A stretch of 7,402 bases of DNA from CAVBBU01 sp963593765 (GCA_963593765.1 CAVBBU010000092.1:1-7402); one strand, 5' to 3'; shown: positions 1 through 7,211, counted from the stretch's first letter. Translations and numbers: made by a program. The notes: a model not told the origin generated them from the sequence alone.

Positions 1-304
1 ATGTGTTAGATTTTAAAGTGGTATCTAAAGCAGCATCAAGCGGAATTTTATATCTAGTTTTTTCTATTATAATTCCATCACACTTAGCTAGCAGCTTTTT
101 AAAGGCTTCCTTATTAAGAGGAAGATTATACTCCTCACGGCACATAAGGCCGCTTCCTTTATATGTAAGTATATATTTATCTCCCTCACATCTAACTCTA
201 ACTACAGGCTTAGTACATAGATAGCCCTGCTTGTAGCTTTCGTGAGGGTAGGCTGATATATTTTTAGGAAGACCTTTAATTAAAAATTTTCTCTCGATTT
301 CCAT
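1..304 (-). CDS. CYTH-domain protein (triphosphate tunnel metalloenzyme family), 3' end cut off by window edge
   Basis: Read on the minus strand from ATG at 304-302, this frame is open for 101 codons to the window edge. The protein opens MEIERKFLI, which contains the diagnostic CYTH signature ExExK (E2, E4, K6). It is followed by HESYKQGYL (about residues 21-29), the RVR pair (R36, R38), the YILTYKG strand (44-50), REEY (56-59) and EKTRYKI (81-87). These are the alternating charged beta-strands that line the tunnel and bind triphosphate and divalent metal. Members are cytoplasmic and act on triphosphate substrates (inorganic tripolyphosphatase, thiamine-triphosphatase or CyaB-type adenylate cyclase); the exact substrate cannot be told from this fragment. 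Short bacterial members run to roughly 150-160 residues, so about a third is missing. The start is supported by an AAGGA site 9 nt upstream and by the family's N-terminal motif. It is divergent from the large surface-protein gene; no functional link is evident. Confidence 0.92.
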   Translation of the reverse strand, partial: MEIERKFLIKGLPKNISAYPHESYKQGYLCTKPVVRVRCEGDKYILTYKGSGLMCREEYNLPLNKEAFKKLLAKCDGIIIEKTRYKIPLDAALDTTLKSNT

Positions 305-313
305 AAATTTACA

Positions 314-318
314 TCCTT
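314..318 (-). promoter_or_regulatory. Ribosome binding site of the CYTH gene
   Basis: On the minus strand the sequence AAGGA lies 9 nt before the ATG at 304-302. This is an acceptable Shine-Dalgarno match and spacing. It fixes the start that places the ExExK motif at the very N-terminus. Confidence 0.75.
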
Positions 319-359
319 ATATCTGCTTTGTTATGCAAAAAATAATCATAACTAAAGGT

Positions 360-388
360 ATTATATGAAAAAAATTCATATGCGTAAA
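360..388 (-). promoter_or_regulatory. Predicted sigma-70/SigA-type promoter of the CYTH gene
   Basis: Reading leftward, a -35-like TTTACG (complement of 383-388) and a perfect -10 TATAAT (complement of 360-365) are separated by exactly 17 bp. Transcription would start near 353, giving a leader of about 50 nt. The -35 box is only 4/6 to consensus, but the spacing and -10 box are ideal. The spacer contains a 7-bp inverted repeat that could be an operator. Prediction from sequence only. Confidence 0.7.
363..381. repeat. Inverted repeat in the CYTH promoter spacer, possible operator
   Basis: ATATGAA at 363-369 and TTCATAT at 375-381 are perfect 7-bp arms around five A residues. The repeat begins inside the -10 hexamer and fills most of the spacer of the leftward promoter, where a dimeric repressor could block polymerase. 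AT-rich palindromes also arise by chance in such DNA, so a binding role is only a possibility. Confidence 0.4.
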
Positions 389-395
389 GTCTGTC

Positions 396-422
396 TTGAC
401 TAACTGGGGGGGGGGGTATAAT
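396..422 (+). promoter_or_regulatory. Predicted phase-variable promoter of the large surface-protein gene
   Basis: TTGACT at 396-401 matches the -35 consensus at 5/6 positions, and TATAAT at 417-422 is a perfect -10. The 15-bp spacer is AACT followed by eleven consecutive G residues. Transcription would start near 429, giving a leader of about 95 nt before the ATG at 525. A long homopolymer in a promoter spacer is a known mechanism for slipped-strand phase variation of surface proteins (for example Neisseria porA and opc): each added or lost base changes the -35/-10 distance and so the promoter strength. At G11 the spacing is 2 bp below the 17-bp optimum, so the state seen here is predicted to be weak. 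That the two boxes form one promoter is inferred from their match and position. Confidence 0.78.
406..416 (+). repeat. Homopolymeric G11 tract, candidate slippage site
   Basis: Eleven uninterrupted G residues in an otherwise very AT-rich intergenic region. A run this long is not expected by chance at this composition. It sits wholly between the -35 and -10 boxes of the rightward promoter. The exact length is also the kind of detail sequencing and assembly get wrong, so G11 should be treated as approximate or as one member of a mixed population. Confidence 0.9.
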
Positions 423-424
423 AG

Positions 425-439
425 AATGTAAAAAACATT
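425..439 (+). repeat. Small inverted repeat at the predicted transcript start
   Basis: AATGT at 425-429 and ACATT at 435-439 flank five A residues. The repeat starts 2 bp after the -10 box and overlaps the predicted start site, a position where a repressor could bind. With 5-bp arms in AT-rich DNA the support is weak. Confidence 0.25.
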
Positions 440-487
440 TGTGATTTATTTATCAATTTGAAAAATAGTAAGAATTAATAATGCAAA

Positions 488-505
488 ATACTTCTTTTTA
501 AGTAT
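488..505 (+). promoter_or_regulatory. Possible small leader hairpin upstream of the ribosome binding site
   Basis: ATACTT (488-493) can pair with AAGTAT (500-505) around a CTTTTT loop, ending 6 nt before GGGAGG. It is short and AT-rich, so it would be a weak structure. I see no recognisable riboswitch or leader peptide in the roughly 95-nt leader. Confidence 0.25.
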
Positions 506-511
506 CAAATC

Positions 512-517
512 GGGAGG
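512..517 (+). promoter_or_regulatory. Strong ribosome binding site of the large surface-protein gene
   Basis: GGGAGG is followed by T, giving a GGAGGT core, with 7 nt to the ATG at 525. This is close to an ideal Shine-Dalgarno and clearly selects this start, which is directly followed by a signal peptide. Translation therefore looks efficient whenever the promoter is on. Confidence 0.9.
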
Positions 518-524
518 TTGTATT

Positions 525-3500
525 ATGGGAAAAAATAAAACTAAAATCAAGAGACTTGCAGCACTATGGCTCAGCCTAGCTATGCTTGTTGGCTCTGTCT
601 ATACGAGTAGTAACTACAGCTCGCTTGCTGACCAAACAGGCCTAAAAATACTTGAAGGCTTCAAGGCTGAAAATAACAAGAGCAGTGGAAGCAGCGACAG
701 CTCAGATGGAGTTACAGCTGTAAAAGCAACAGCTGATAATTCTGATGAGATAACAGATGGCGATGTAATAGATGACACCACCTCTAATTTTGATGCCATA
801 GATGGGGATATAGCAACTGCATCTAATGCAAATGCGATTAAAATTGCTAGGCTTACTTCTTCAGAGGATAAGATTGTTATAGCTACCTCGCCAAACTCAT
901 ATATAAAGCTTTTTGAAGATGAGGATACTGTTATAAAGGATCCAAGTGATTTTACTGCAGGTAAATATGGCTCAAAGACTATGAAGATAGACTTTAGGCT
1001 TGACCCTACTATCGATATTCCGGATGGACAAAAAACTAATATAGGTGGAGAGATTATTGTCCCTAAGGGCTTTAAGCTTGATACATCAACCCTAGAATCA
1101 GACAATAACTGGAAGGTAGAAGAGACAACTAATGAAGACGGAGATACTGTGCTTGTATATAAAAGTCAAAGAAAGCTAGTTTTTGTTAGGCAGACACTTC
1201 TTATAGAACAGGATGCACAATATCTTATTAATAATCTAGACACTAAAAATGAATATAAATTTGCACTAAAGCTCTATAGCAACTATGGTGAAGAAAATCA
1301 AAAGCTTATAGTAAAAAACGAATCAGATGATGAAACTGCAAGCTTCTCATTTGTGCTAGATGATACAGAGCCTACATGGACTGTAGATGTTCAGAATAAT
1401 GGAATAACATATAAGCCATCAGACTTTACTTCATATTCTTCAAGTGCGGCTGACAACGTAACAAATTCCTTTAGTGACGTTAATAATTCTAATTTATTTA
1501 AAAGTGGACTTGTTGTTAGGTATCATAAAACTAAAGGATATATGACAGATGGTACACTTTTTAAAATTTTGACCGAAGGACTTCCACGGTCTATTAGTAG
1601 TGGAAATCAAACATACCAATTTTATATTAGATATACAGATATTAACGATAATGTTATTAACTTACCAATATCATATAGCGATCGTAATGATATTTATAGT
1701 GCAACAAATGGTGAGTATAAGCTTCAAGCTGCTGAGCTGTCTAACAGGTCGACTACTGGATTTATAAAGGAATTTCAGGTTATATCAGGATCTTCACCTA
1801 GTAATAGCACATATGCAGATGTTTTATATAATGAAGGCACGCTAGAAATCAAAGTCATGCCTAACGTATTATATAACAAGCTTTTTTACGAGAACGATTG
1901 GAATGATAACGCACGTCTTACATTTACATCAGCATATGCTCCGTCAGTAGCAGATAGGGATGGAAATGTAAAAGCAACAGGAGATCCAATAACAGTAAAT
2001 GTTGAAAATGGTACTCAAATTGAAGCTGTGACCTCTGCATATTCAGCGTCAGATATTAATGGAACTAAGGTGTTGCAATACCAGTATGGAACAGCATATA
2101 ACTATTGTGACACAAGTGCTCAGTCAATATATATTAAGAATAGTAGCAGTAATATGACTGGCTGGAAGGTCTATGATGATTTTATATATACCATAGAATA
2201 CAACGGAGAAAATGGATATGGTGAAGCACTTACTCCAATAATGCTTACAGACCTAAAAACAACCTATACTTATGGTTTAACCTATAAGATTCATATTAAG
2301 AACTCAGCTAATAGTAGTGAGAGAATCGAGACGATTTTAGGTAAGAAAAATAGCTCAGAGGCATATCCATATACACCATCAGATTCAGAAAAGGTAATCG
2401 GGACTGGGCTTACATCGTGGAATAGTAATGGTAATAGCTTGTCTAGTACGGAATATGTATCTAAGATAGAGATTGTAAAGGATAAGGCTTCTGCAAGTTA
2501 CTTTAGAGATTCATCAGCTAGGCTTGGGTATGTAACGTTAAGAGCACGCCACTATAAGATAGATGGAAGTAGTACTAATATACCAGATGGTACTAATGTA
2601 CAGATAAAAACAACTGTTAAGAAGGGTGGTACAACATACGGCCCATTTGTTGAGAATGTAACTACTGTGGAAACTATGGACCATATGGGCGATACTCTAG
2701 AGCTAGCCACTCCAAGTATATCTATAAGCATACAGGTAAACCATGCTACAAAGGATAATGGCATATTAGGTACATATACATTAAAAAAATATCCTCTCTC
2801 TTCGCGTTATAGTGAGACTGATCCACCAGTAATAGTTTTATCAGGTGATGGCGTTACCTTGACAGATAGAGTATCTGCAACAAATCAAAAGCTTTTATAT
2901 ATAATTGGTGATGATGGGGAATTTTATGATGTAAGTAGTAGTGGCGCAGTTAAGGCAAGTGATTATATTATAAATGCAACAAGAACCTTGCCAGTTTCTG
3001 CTGGGTATGAACATGTGCCGGGATTACAAAAAGGAATAACTGCTATTTATGCACATAGAAGCTCATATACTTCATATACAGATAGTAAATTGTATGATTT
3101 ATCATCGCTGTATGAAAAACTAGGCATTAAATATGCAACCAAGCTGGTTATAAGTCAGGATTACATTAACAGCTGGAATGTTACTAACGAGAGCGGCGAA
3201 ACATGGACTAAGTGCTTTTATGCTAATACCTTAGAGCCGGGACACTTAAACTATGATAATATTGTTGGAATTAATAGTAACCCTGACAAGGGAGATTTTA
3301 ATTTAGAGCCAGTGCAGCTAAAATACAAGGTAGAGCTATATTGCAAGGCAAGTGCGTGGCTGACTGAAAAGGATGGTGGTACATATATAGATGAAGATGG
3401 TGGAAACCACGGCGCAGGAACTGCTGAGGTTCAAAACCTATCTAAAATAGTATATGGTAATGCAGAAACTGTACAATCAAAAAATATGGATACCTTCTTA

Positions 3501-6500
3501 ACGCCTACGATTAGCACTGTGGGACAAGTAAATGGTTCATATGATACTAGGCTTACAGATTCTGGCAATATATTGGCACAGGTATCTGCTTCTGGCTTTA
3601 CAGAGAATCAAAATAATGTATATATAGATTATGACAATGTTGTATATGATTTTGAGGGAACAGATCCGCAGCTCCTTTCTATTACTACAGGAGTAGGAGT
3701 TATTTTAAATTCAACATATGATCGCTATACATTAAAAATAGAATATAAAACAAGTGATGGACAAACGCATACTTATACTCCTGATTTTTATAGAACCTCT
3801 TCTTATGTAAGCTATTATTTTGTTCCTTTTGAGATAGATGCAGGAACCTATGTAACAGCAGTTAAGGTAAGTGCAGCAAACGAGGATTATACATGGTCAA
3901 AAATAGGAAGCTCATCGATGAAGATGAATTGTGGTCTCCCAACTGTAACCTTGTGCAGAGCCGGAACTGATGAGGTTGTACCAGCAGTTTATCCTTCATC
4001 CGGTAAAAAAGTAGGATATCAGGGGAATGTACATTCATCAGGAAGAATATATGACCAATTAGAATATAAATGTACACTATCTTATGATGATATATTTGGC
4101 AAGCACACAACCATGACAACTAATACCGGAAAATCATCTTATATTGCAAGAAGCTCGTATTCGGTAGGATTTACAGGCATAGATTCTTCGAGATATACGT
4201 CTTCTTATACTGATAAAGTAGCCTATGATAAAAACAAGCTAAATCGTGGTGCTAGCTTTACAGCAACAGTAAAACCAGATATTTATCTTAAAGCTGGTCA
4301 AGTCGTTGGAGCGAGTAGCGCATTAAAGCTTAGACCTGTGTTCTATATAGCTATTGATAAGGATTTTACACCAGATACCTCAAATATTACTGGGCTTAAT
4401 GGTGCTTCTGCTGTATTTTATCCGGCAGGAACAGGAAATGGATATTCGGGAAGTGACAAGTATGGATATTTGGTTATAGACCTTGAAAATGTTGCTGAAG
4501 GGGATCTTCCATCTTCGACAACAAGTACGTATAATAGTTATTACAAACATAGTAAATGGTCATATGGAGAGTATAATATTCCACTGATTGTAGCCTATGA
4601 TGCTAATGAAGGTGTCGCTAAAGTTCCTATTAAGCATATATGGACTGATGTACCTCATGACTCGGGAAGAGATGGAAGTAGTGGTAATTACCTAGCACGT
4701 ATCGATTTAGAGAGTGGTGAGTCTGGAGCACCTGATATAATTGATAGTACTGGAAAACATATTTCGAAACTTAAAACAAATAGTTCCGGTGAACCTATAA
4801 TGCTATACAGAGACCTTTCAAGTGCTACATACAATCAGGTTGTTATTAATACCCTAGATAAGGGTGGTATGGTTCCTTATGTAACAGAGAATATAACAGG
4901 CGGAACTAGTCAGGATAGTGTCAACGGAAGAGATTTTACGGAGCTTGATAAAACTAAAGGCTTGTTTGGAAGCAAAATATACCTTGTAGGAAATAGTTCA
5001 AAGATATTAGCAGATTTTAATATCTATATTCCTGTCCCTAAAAAAGGCGAAACCAATATGGTTGATGGCGGAGAACAATCAGAGGCTTCTGACTTTGGAC
5101 TTAAATATATGAGCATGGATATATCTGAGCTTAGCAAGGTAGCGACAGGAGTTAAAGTATATTATACTACTGCTGCGAATCCGGGCGCTAATGGATATAC
5201 CTCTATGTCAGCGTCAGCTACAGAGTGGCTTTCTGATGTTCCTAGTGATTTGTCAAAGATAACTGGAATTAAGGTACACCTGGATGAATTATCTAAAGGA
5301 GCTAGGCCTTACTTTACACTGCAGTATCAGCTTGATGGCGATAAGATAGAGATAGGTGAGCTAAAAGCGTATCAGATCTACTATTGCAATTATAAGACAG
5401 ATAGCGAGTGGCAGTATGATGGCGGATATACTAATCCTAATGTAGCAGAGTATATACTTGAGGATATGTCTATCTCTGGTCTTGTATGGGATGAGAGTGG
5501 CACAGTTCCAGATTCGATATATAATAAGATTATTGACTCTCCACTAAAGGGTGTCACCATTAAGCTATATAAAAAGGATGGAACAGAGATTGTACAAACA
5601 AGTAGTGCATCTAATGCTAAATTTGTGACAGCCGAAGATGGCACCTATGAGCTAGTAGCTCCGAGTGATGGTGAATTTATAGTTGGGCTGACAAAAGAGG
5701 TTAATGATGGTGAAGACTGGAAGCTAGTTAATATGCTCCAAGGAACTGAAACCAATAATAAATCATATGGCAATCCGACTACAGCAGCAACAAGCAATGG
5801 AGTATTTAGTGCAAAGACAGATGTTCTATATTTTGAAACAAACTATGCACAGGGTAAGTATACATTATCTAATATAAACTTTGGCTTATACAGATTGGCA
5901 AAGATATCAACCTCGAGTGATGCTTTCGTGCATACAGGAGATGCTGCCTCAACAATCAAAGCAGAGTTTGATGGATATACTAAGTCACTTGGTGATGATT
6001 ATGAGGTTAAATATGGAACGCCAGCAGATAGCAGTATAATCGAGTTTACAGATAATAAGGATAATACTGCCAGTGTAAAGGGATTAAAGGCTGGAAAGAC
6101 AAATGTAGCTGTTAGTATTACAGATAAGTATGGTAATCTTGTAAGTGGTAAGATAAACCTTGTTTCATATGTAAATGTAAAATATGATGTAATGACTAAT
6201 GGTGGTACTGGTACAGTATCTGATGCAACTATATATTATGTAGATGAGTATGCGAATGTAGCTTCAAATCTAAAGGCTGCCAAGAATAGTGCAGAGGTAA
6301 TCCTGCCTACTGGAGATCCGGATATATATACTGTCAAGGACGGCTCAGGAATAACACCACCTACAGGATTTGTATTTGCAGGCTGGTCGACTAATAAGGA
6401 CTCTGATAAGGATAGCTGTGACAGAATTATAGGTCAGACATATAGCATAACAGAAACAGACATGGGAAATGATATTACCTTGTATGCTATATATGCAGGA

Positions 6501-7055
6501 TGTGATGTCACCTATAGGATAGAGTTCTACAGACAGGTGAAAGGACAGCCGGTAGGAGTAGAAGCTAGCTATGAGCATTATATTGGTGGTGATACTATAG
6601 CAGGTGATACTCTAGCAACAGGTAGCTCTGCATCAAAGGTAAAAGCACCTGAGGGATACCTTACTAAGTTTGGAAAACAGTATAAGTTTAATGCCGATAT
6701 GTCTAGCAAACAGCTTGAGCAGACTATAGCAGGCGATGGCTCAACTGTAGTTAAGCTCTACTACGACATAGTCGAAAGTACCGATGGCGGCGGTGGAGGC
6801 TCTGGAGGCGGCGGCAGTAGCAGTACTGGAAAGCACGCTGTAAATCCAGTAAATGCAGATGAAACAAATATTGATAAGGACCAAACAACACTAGTCGAGC
6901 CAAAGCCAGATGATAATAATTACAGAAACTGGGTTTGGGGACTAATGCCAAAGACAGGAGAAGAGGCAGCTAAGATGGGTATGCTACTCTTATCTGTAGC
7001 AGGCTTGATAGCAATCTTTGCAGCAATGGTAGCAAGAAGAAAGCAGAGGAAATAA
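525..7055 (+). CDS. Giant LPXTG-type cell-wall-anchored modular surface protein (adhesin-like), 2176 aa
   Basis: Seen in order: signal peptide (lysine-rich residues 3-10, hydrophobic core 11-26, likely cleavage about 28-35); Ser/Asp-rich acidic segment (about 48-104) ending in ATASNANA; a long beta-strand-rich, Ser/Thr/Tyr/Asn-rich ectodomain (about 105-1645) with no family I can name and no catalytic motif; SdrD-B/Cna-B-like domain (about 1648-1790, starting SISGLVWDESG and ending NINFGLYR); Big2-like Ig domain (about 1793-1885, with VKGLKAGKTNVAVSITD); Listeria-Bacteroides-repeat-like domain (about 1884-1992, with GFVFAGWSTNKD and ITLYAIY); MucBP-like domain (about 1995-2083, ending STVVKLYYD); Gly/Ser hinge (2088-2100); sorting signal MPKTG (2141-2145), hydrophobic segment (2151-2170) and RRKQRK tail. 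By family knowledge a sortase would cleave between T and G and attach the protein to peptidoglycan. Adhesion is inferred from architecture; the ligand is unknown. The internal tract from about 1524 to 1620 (VKVYYTT, then SKITGIKVHLDEL) resembles beta-sandwich modules that often precede SdrD-B domains. It stands alone, with its own promoter and no gene visible downstream in the window. Confidence 0.96.
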   Translation: MGKNKTKIKRLAALWLSLAMLVGSVYTSSNYSSLADQTGLKILEGFKAENNKSSGSSDSSDGVTAVKATADNSDEITDGDVIDDTTSNFDAIDGDIATASNANAIKIARLTSSEDKIVIATSPNSYIKLFEDEDTVIKDPSDFTAGKYGSKTMKIDFRLDPTIDIPDGQKTNIGGEIIVPKGFKLDTSTLESDNNWKVEETTNEDGDTVLVYKSQRKLVFVRQTLLIEQDAQYLINNLDTKNEYKFALKLYSNYGEENQKLIVKNESDDETASFSFVLDDTEPTWTVDVQNNGITYKPSDFTSYSSSAADNVTNSFSDVNNSNLFKSGLVVRYHKTKGYMTDGTLFKILTEGLPRSISSGNQTYQFYIRYTDINDNVINLPISYSDRNDIYSATNGEYKLQAAELSNRSTTGFIKEFQVISGSSPSNSTYADVLYNEGTLEIKVMPNVLYNKLFYENDWNDNARLTFTSAYAPSVADRDGNVKATGDPITVNVENGTQIEAVTSAYSASDINGTKVLQYQYGTAYNYCDTSAQSIYIKNSSSNMTGWKVYDDFIYTIEYNGENGYGEALTPIMLTDLKTTYTYGLTYKIHIKNSANSSERIETILGKKNSSEAYPYTPSDSEKVIGTGLTSWNSNGNSLSSTEYVSKIEIVKDKASASYFRDSSARLGYVTLRARHYKIDGSSTNIPDGTNVQIKTTVKKGGTTYGPFVENVTTVETMDHMGDTLELATPSISISIQVNHATKDNGILGTYTLKKYPLSSRYSETDPPVIVLSGDGVTLTDRVSATNQKLLYIIGDDGEFYDVSSSGAVKASDYIINATRTLPVSAGYEHVPGLQKGITAIYAHRSSYTSYTDSKLYDLSSLYEKLGIKYATKLVISQDYINSWNVTNESGETWTKCFYANTLEPGHLNYDNIVGINSNPDKGDFNLEPVQLKYKVELYCKASAWLTEKDGGTYIDEDGGNHGAGTAEVQNLSKIVYGNAETVQSKNMDTFLTPTISTVGQVNGSYDTRLTDSGNILAQVSASGFTENQNNVYIDYDNVVYDFEGTDPQLLSITTGVGVILNSTYDRYTLKIEYKTSDGQTHTYTPDFYRTSSYVSYYFVPFEIDAGTYVTAVKVSAANEDYTWSKIGSSSMKMNCGLPTVTLCRAGTDEVVPAVYPSSGKKVGYQGNVHSSGRIYDQLEYKCTLSYDDIFGKHTTMTTNTGKSSYIARSSYSVGFTGIDSSRYTSSYTDKVAYDKNKLNRGASFTATVKPDIYLKAGQVVGASSALKLRPVFYIAIDKDFTPDTSNITGLNGASAVFYPAGTGNGYSGSDKYGYLVIDLENVAEGDLPSSTTSTYNSYYKHSKWSYGEYNIPLIVAYDANEGVAKVPIKHIWTDVPHDSGRDGSSGNYLARIDLESGESGAPDIIDSTGKHISKLKTNSSGEPIMLYRDLSSATYNQVVINTLDKGGMVPYVTENITGGTSQDSVNGRDFTELDKTKGLFGSKIYLVGNSSKILADFNIYIPVPKKGETNMVDGGEQSEASDFGLKYMSMDISELSKVATGVKVYYTTAANPGANGYTSMSASATEWLSDVPSDLSKITGIKVHLDELSKGARPYFTLQYQLDGDKIEIGELKAYQIYYCNYKTDSEWQYDGGYTNPNVAEYILEDMSISGLVWDESGTVPDSIYNKIIDSPLKGVTIKLYKKDGTEIVQTSSASNAKFVTAEDGTYELVAPSDGEFIVGLTKEVNDGEDWKLVNMLQGTETNNKSYGNPTTAATSNGVFSAKTDVLYFETNYAQGKYTLSNINFGLYRLAKISTSSDAFVHTGDAASTIKAEFDGYTKSLGDDYEVKYGTPADSSIIEFTDNKDNTASVKGLKAGKTNVAVSITDKYGNLVSGKINLVSYVNVKYDVMTNGGTGTVSDATIYYVDEYANVASNLKAAKNSAEVILPTGDPDIYTVKDGSGITPPTGFVFAGWSTNKDSDKDSCDRIIGQTYSITETDMGNDITLYAIYAGCDVTYRIEFYRQVKGQPVGVEASYEHYIGGDTIAGDTLATGSSASKVKAPEGYLTKFGKQYKFNADMSSKQLEQTIAGDGSTVVKLYYDIVESTDGGGGGSGGGGSSSTGKHAVNPVNADETNIDKDQTTLVEPKPDDNNYRNWVWGLMPKTGEEAAKMGMLLLSVAGLIAIFAAMVARRKQRK

Positions 7056-7063
7056 AGCGTTAC

Positions 7064-7203
7064 GCCCTCCTCGCAGCACATACGTATTATGCAGGTACGT
7101 TCGCACTCTAGTGTTCGAGCAGTGGTTCTAAGCCTGCAAAATACGCAGGCTAAGAACCAGCCTCACACATGCCCTGCATAATAGTATGTGTCTGCTCGAG
7201 GGC
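7064..7203 (+). repeat. Long nested imperfect hairpin (about 140 nt) just after the stop codon
   Basis: The main arms 7077-7095 and 7173-7190 are complementary over 18 pairs with a single bulged base. They extend outward through GCAG/CTGC (7073-7076 with 7192-7195), and GCCCT/AGGGC (7064-7068 with 7199-7203) can close the base. A second hairpin (7123-7159) sits inside. It begins 8 nt after the TAA and lacks a following T-run, so it is not a standard intrinsic terminator. It may protect the mRNA 3' end, or be a mobile intergenic repeat with imperfect terminal inverted repeats. Confidence 0.65.
7123..7159 (+). repeat. Inner stem-loop, 15-bp arms with one mismatch
   Basis: 7123-7137 (TGGTTCTAAGCCTGC) pairs with 7145-7159 (GCAGGCTAAGAACCA) around a 7-nt AAAATAC loop; the only mismatch is A opposite A near the middle. 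This is the most stable local hairpin in the region and the apex of the larger nested structure. No T-tract follows it. Confidence 0.8.
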
Positions 7204-7211
7204 TTGGATTC

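Noticed and set aside
3..224. Plus-strand 73-residue open frame at the left edge
   Set aside because: It lies antisense to the CYTH gene, whose minus-strand frame has the ExExK motif, proper promoter and ribosome site. The plus frame has no ribosome site or recognisable product.
458..481. A second promoter closer to the large gene (TTGAAA at 458-463)
   Set aside because: The best -10-like sequences (TTAATA or TAATAA) are only about 11-12 bp away, and others are too far or poor. The upstream TTGACT/TATAAT pair is much better, although a weak secondary start cannot be excluded.
614..1105. Minus-strand 163-residue open frame within the surface-protein gene
   Set aside because: It is a shadow of the Ser/Asp-rich coding sequence, with serine- and isoleucine-rich low-information translation and no family motifs. 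The other minus-strand frames at 2552-2764, 3862-4119, 5390-5644, 6345-6578 and 6751-6951 are rejected on the same grounds.
2097..2130. Thioester (TQXA-type) adhesin domain around the YCDTSAQ segment
   Set aside because: A Cys is present, but the flanking aromatic motif and the TQxA-like Gln motif needed for a thioester bond are not recognisable, and the position deep in the chain is atypical.
2783..2789. A7 run inside the large gene as a frameshift-type phase-variation site
   Set aside because: A runs of 6-7 are ordinary in AT-rich coding sequence, and the frame is intact on both sides. It is far less striking than the promoter G11 tract.
7123..7159. Canonical intrinsic terminator
   Set aside because: The stem is strong, but the sequence after it (GCCTCACACAT) has no T-run, so it is annotated as a stem-loop instead.
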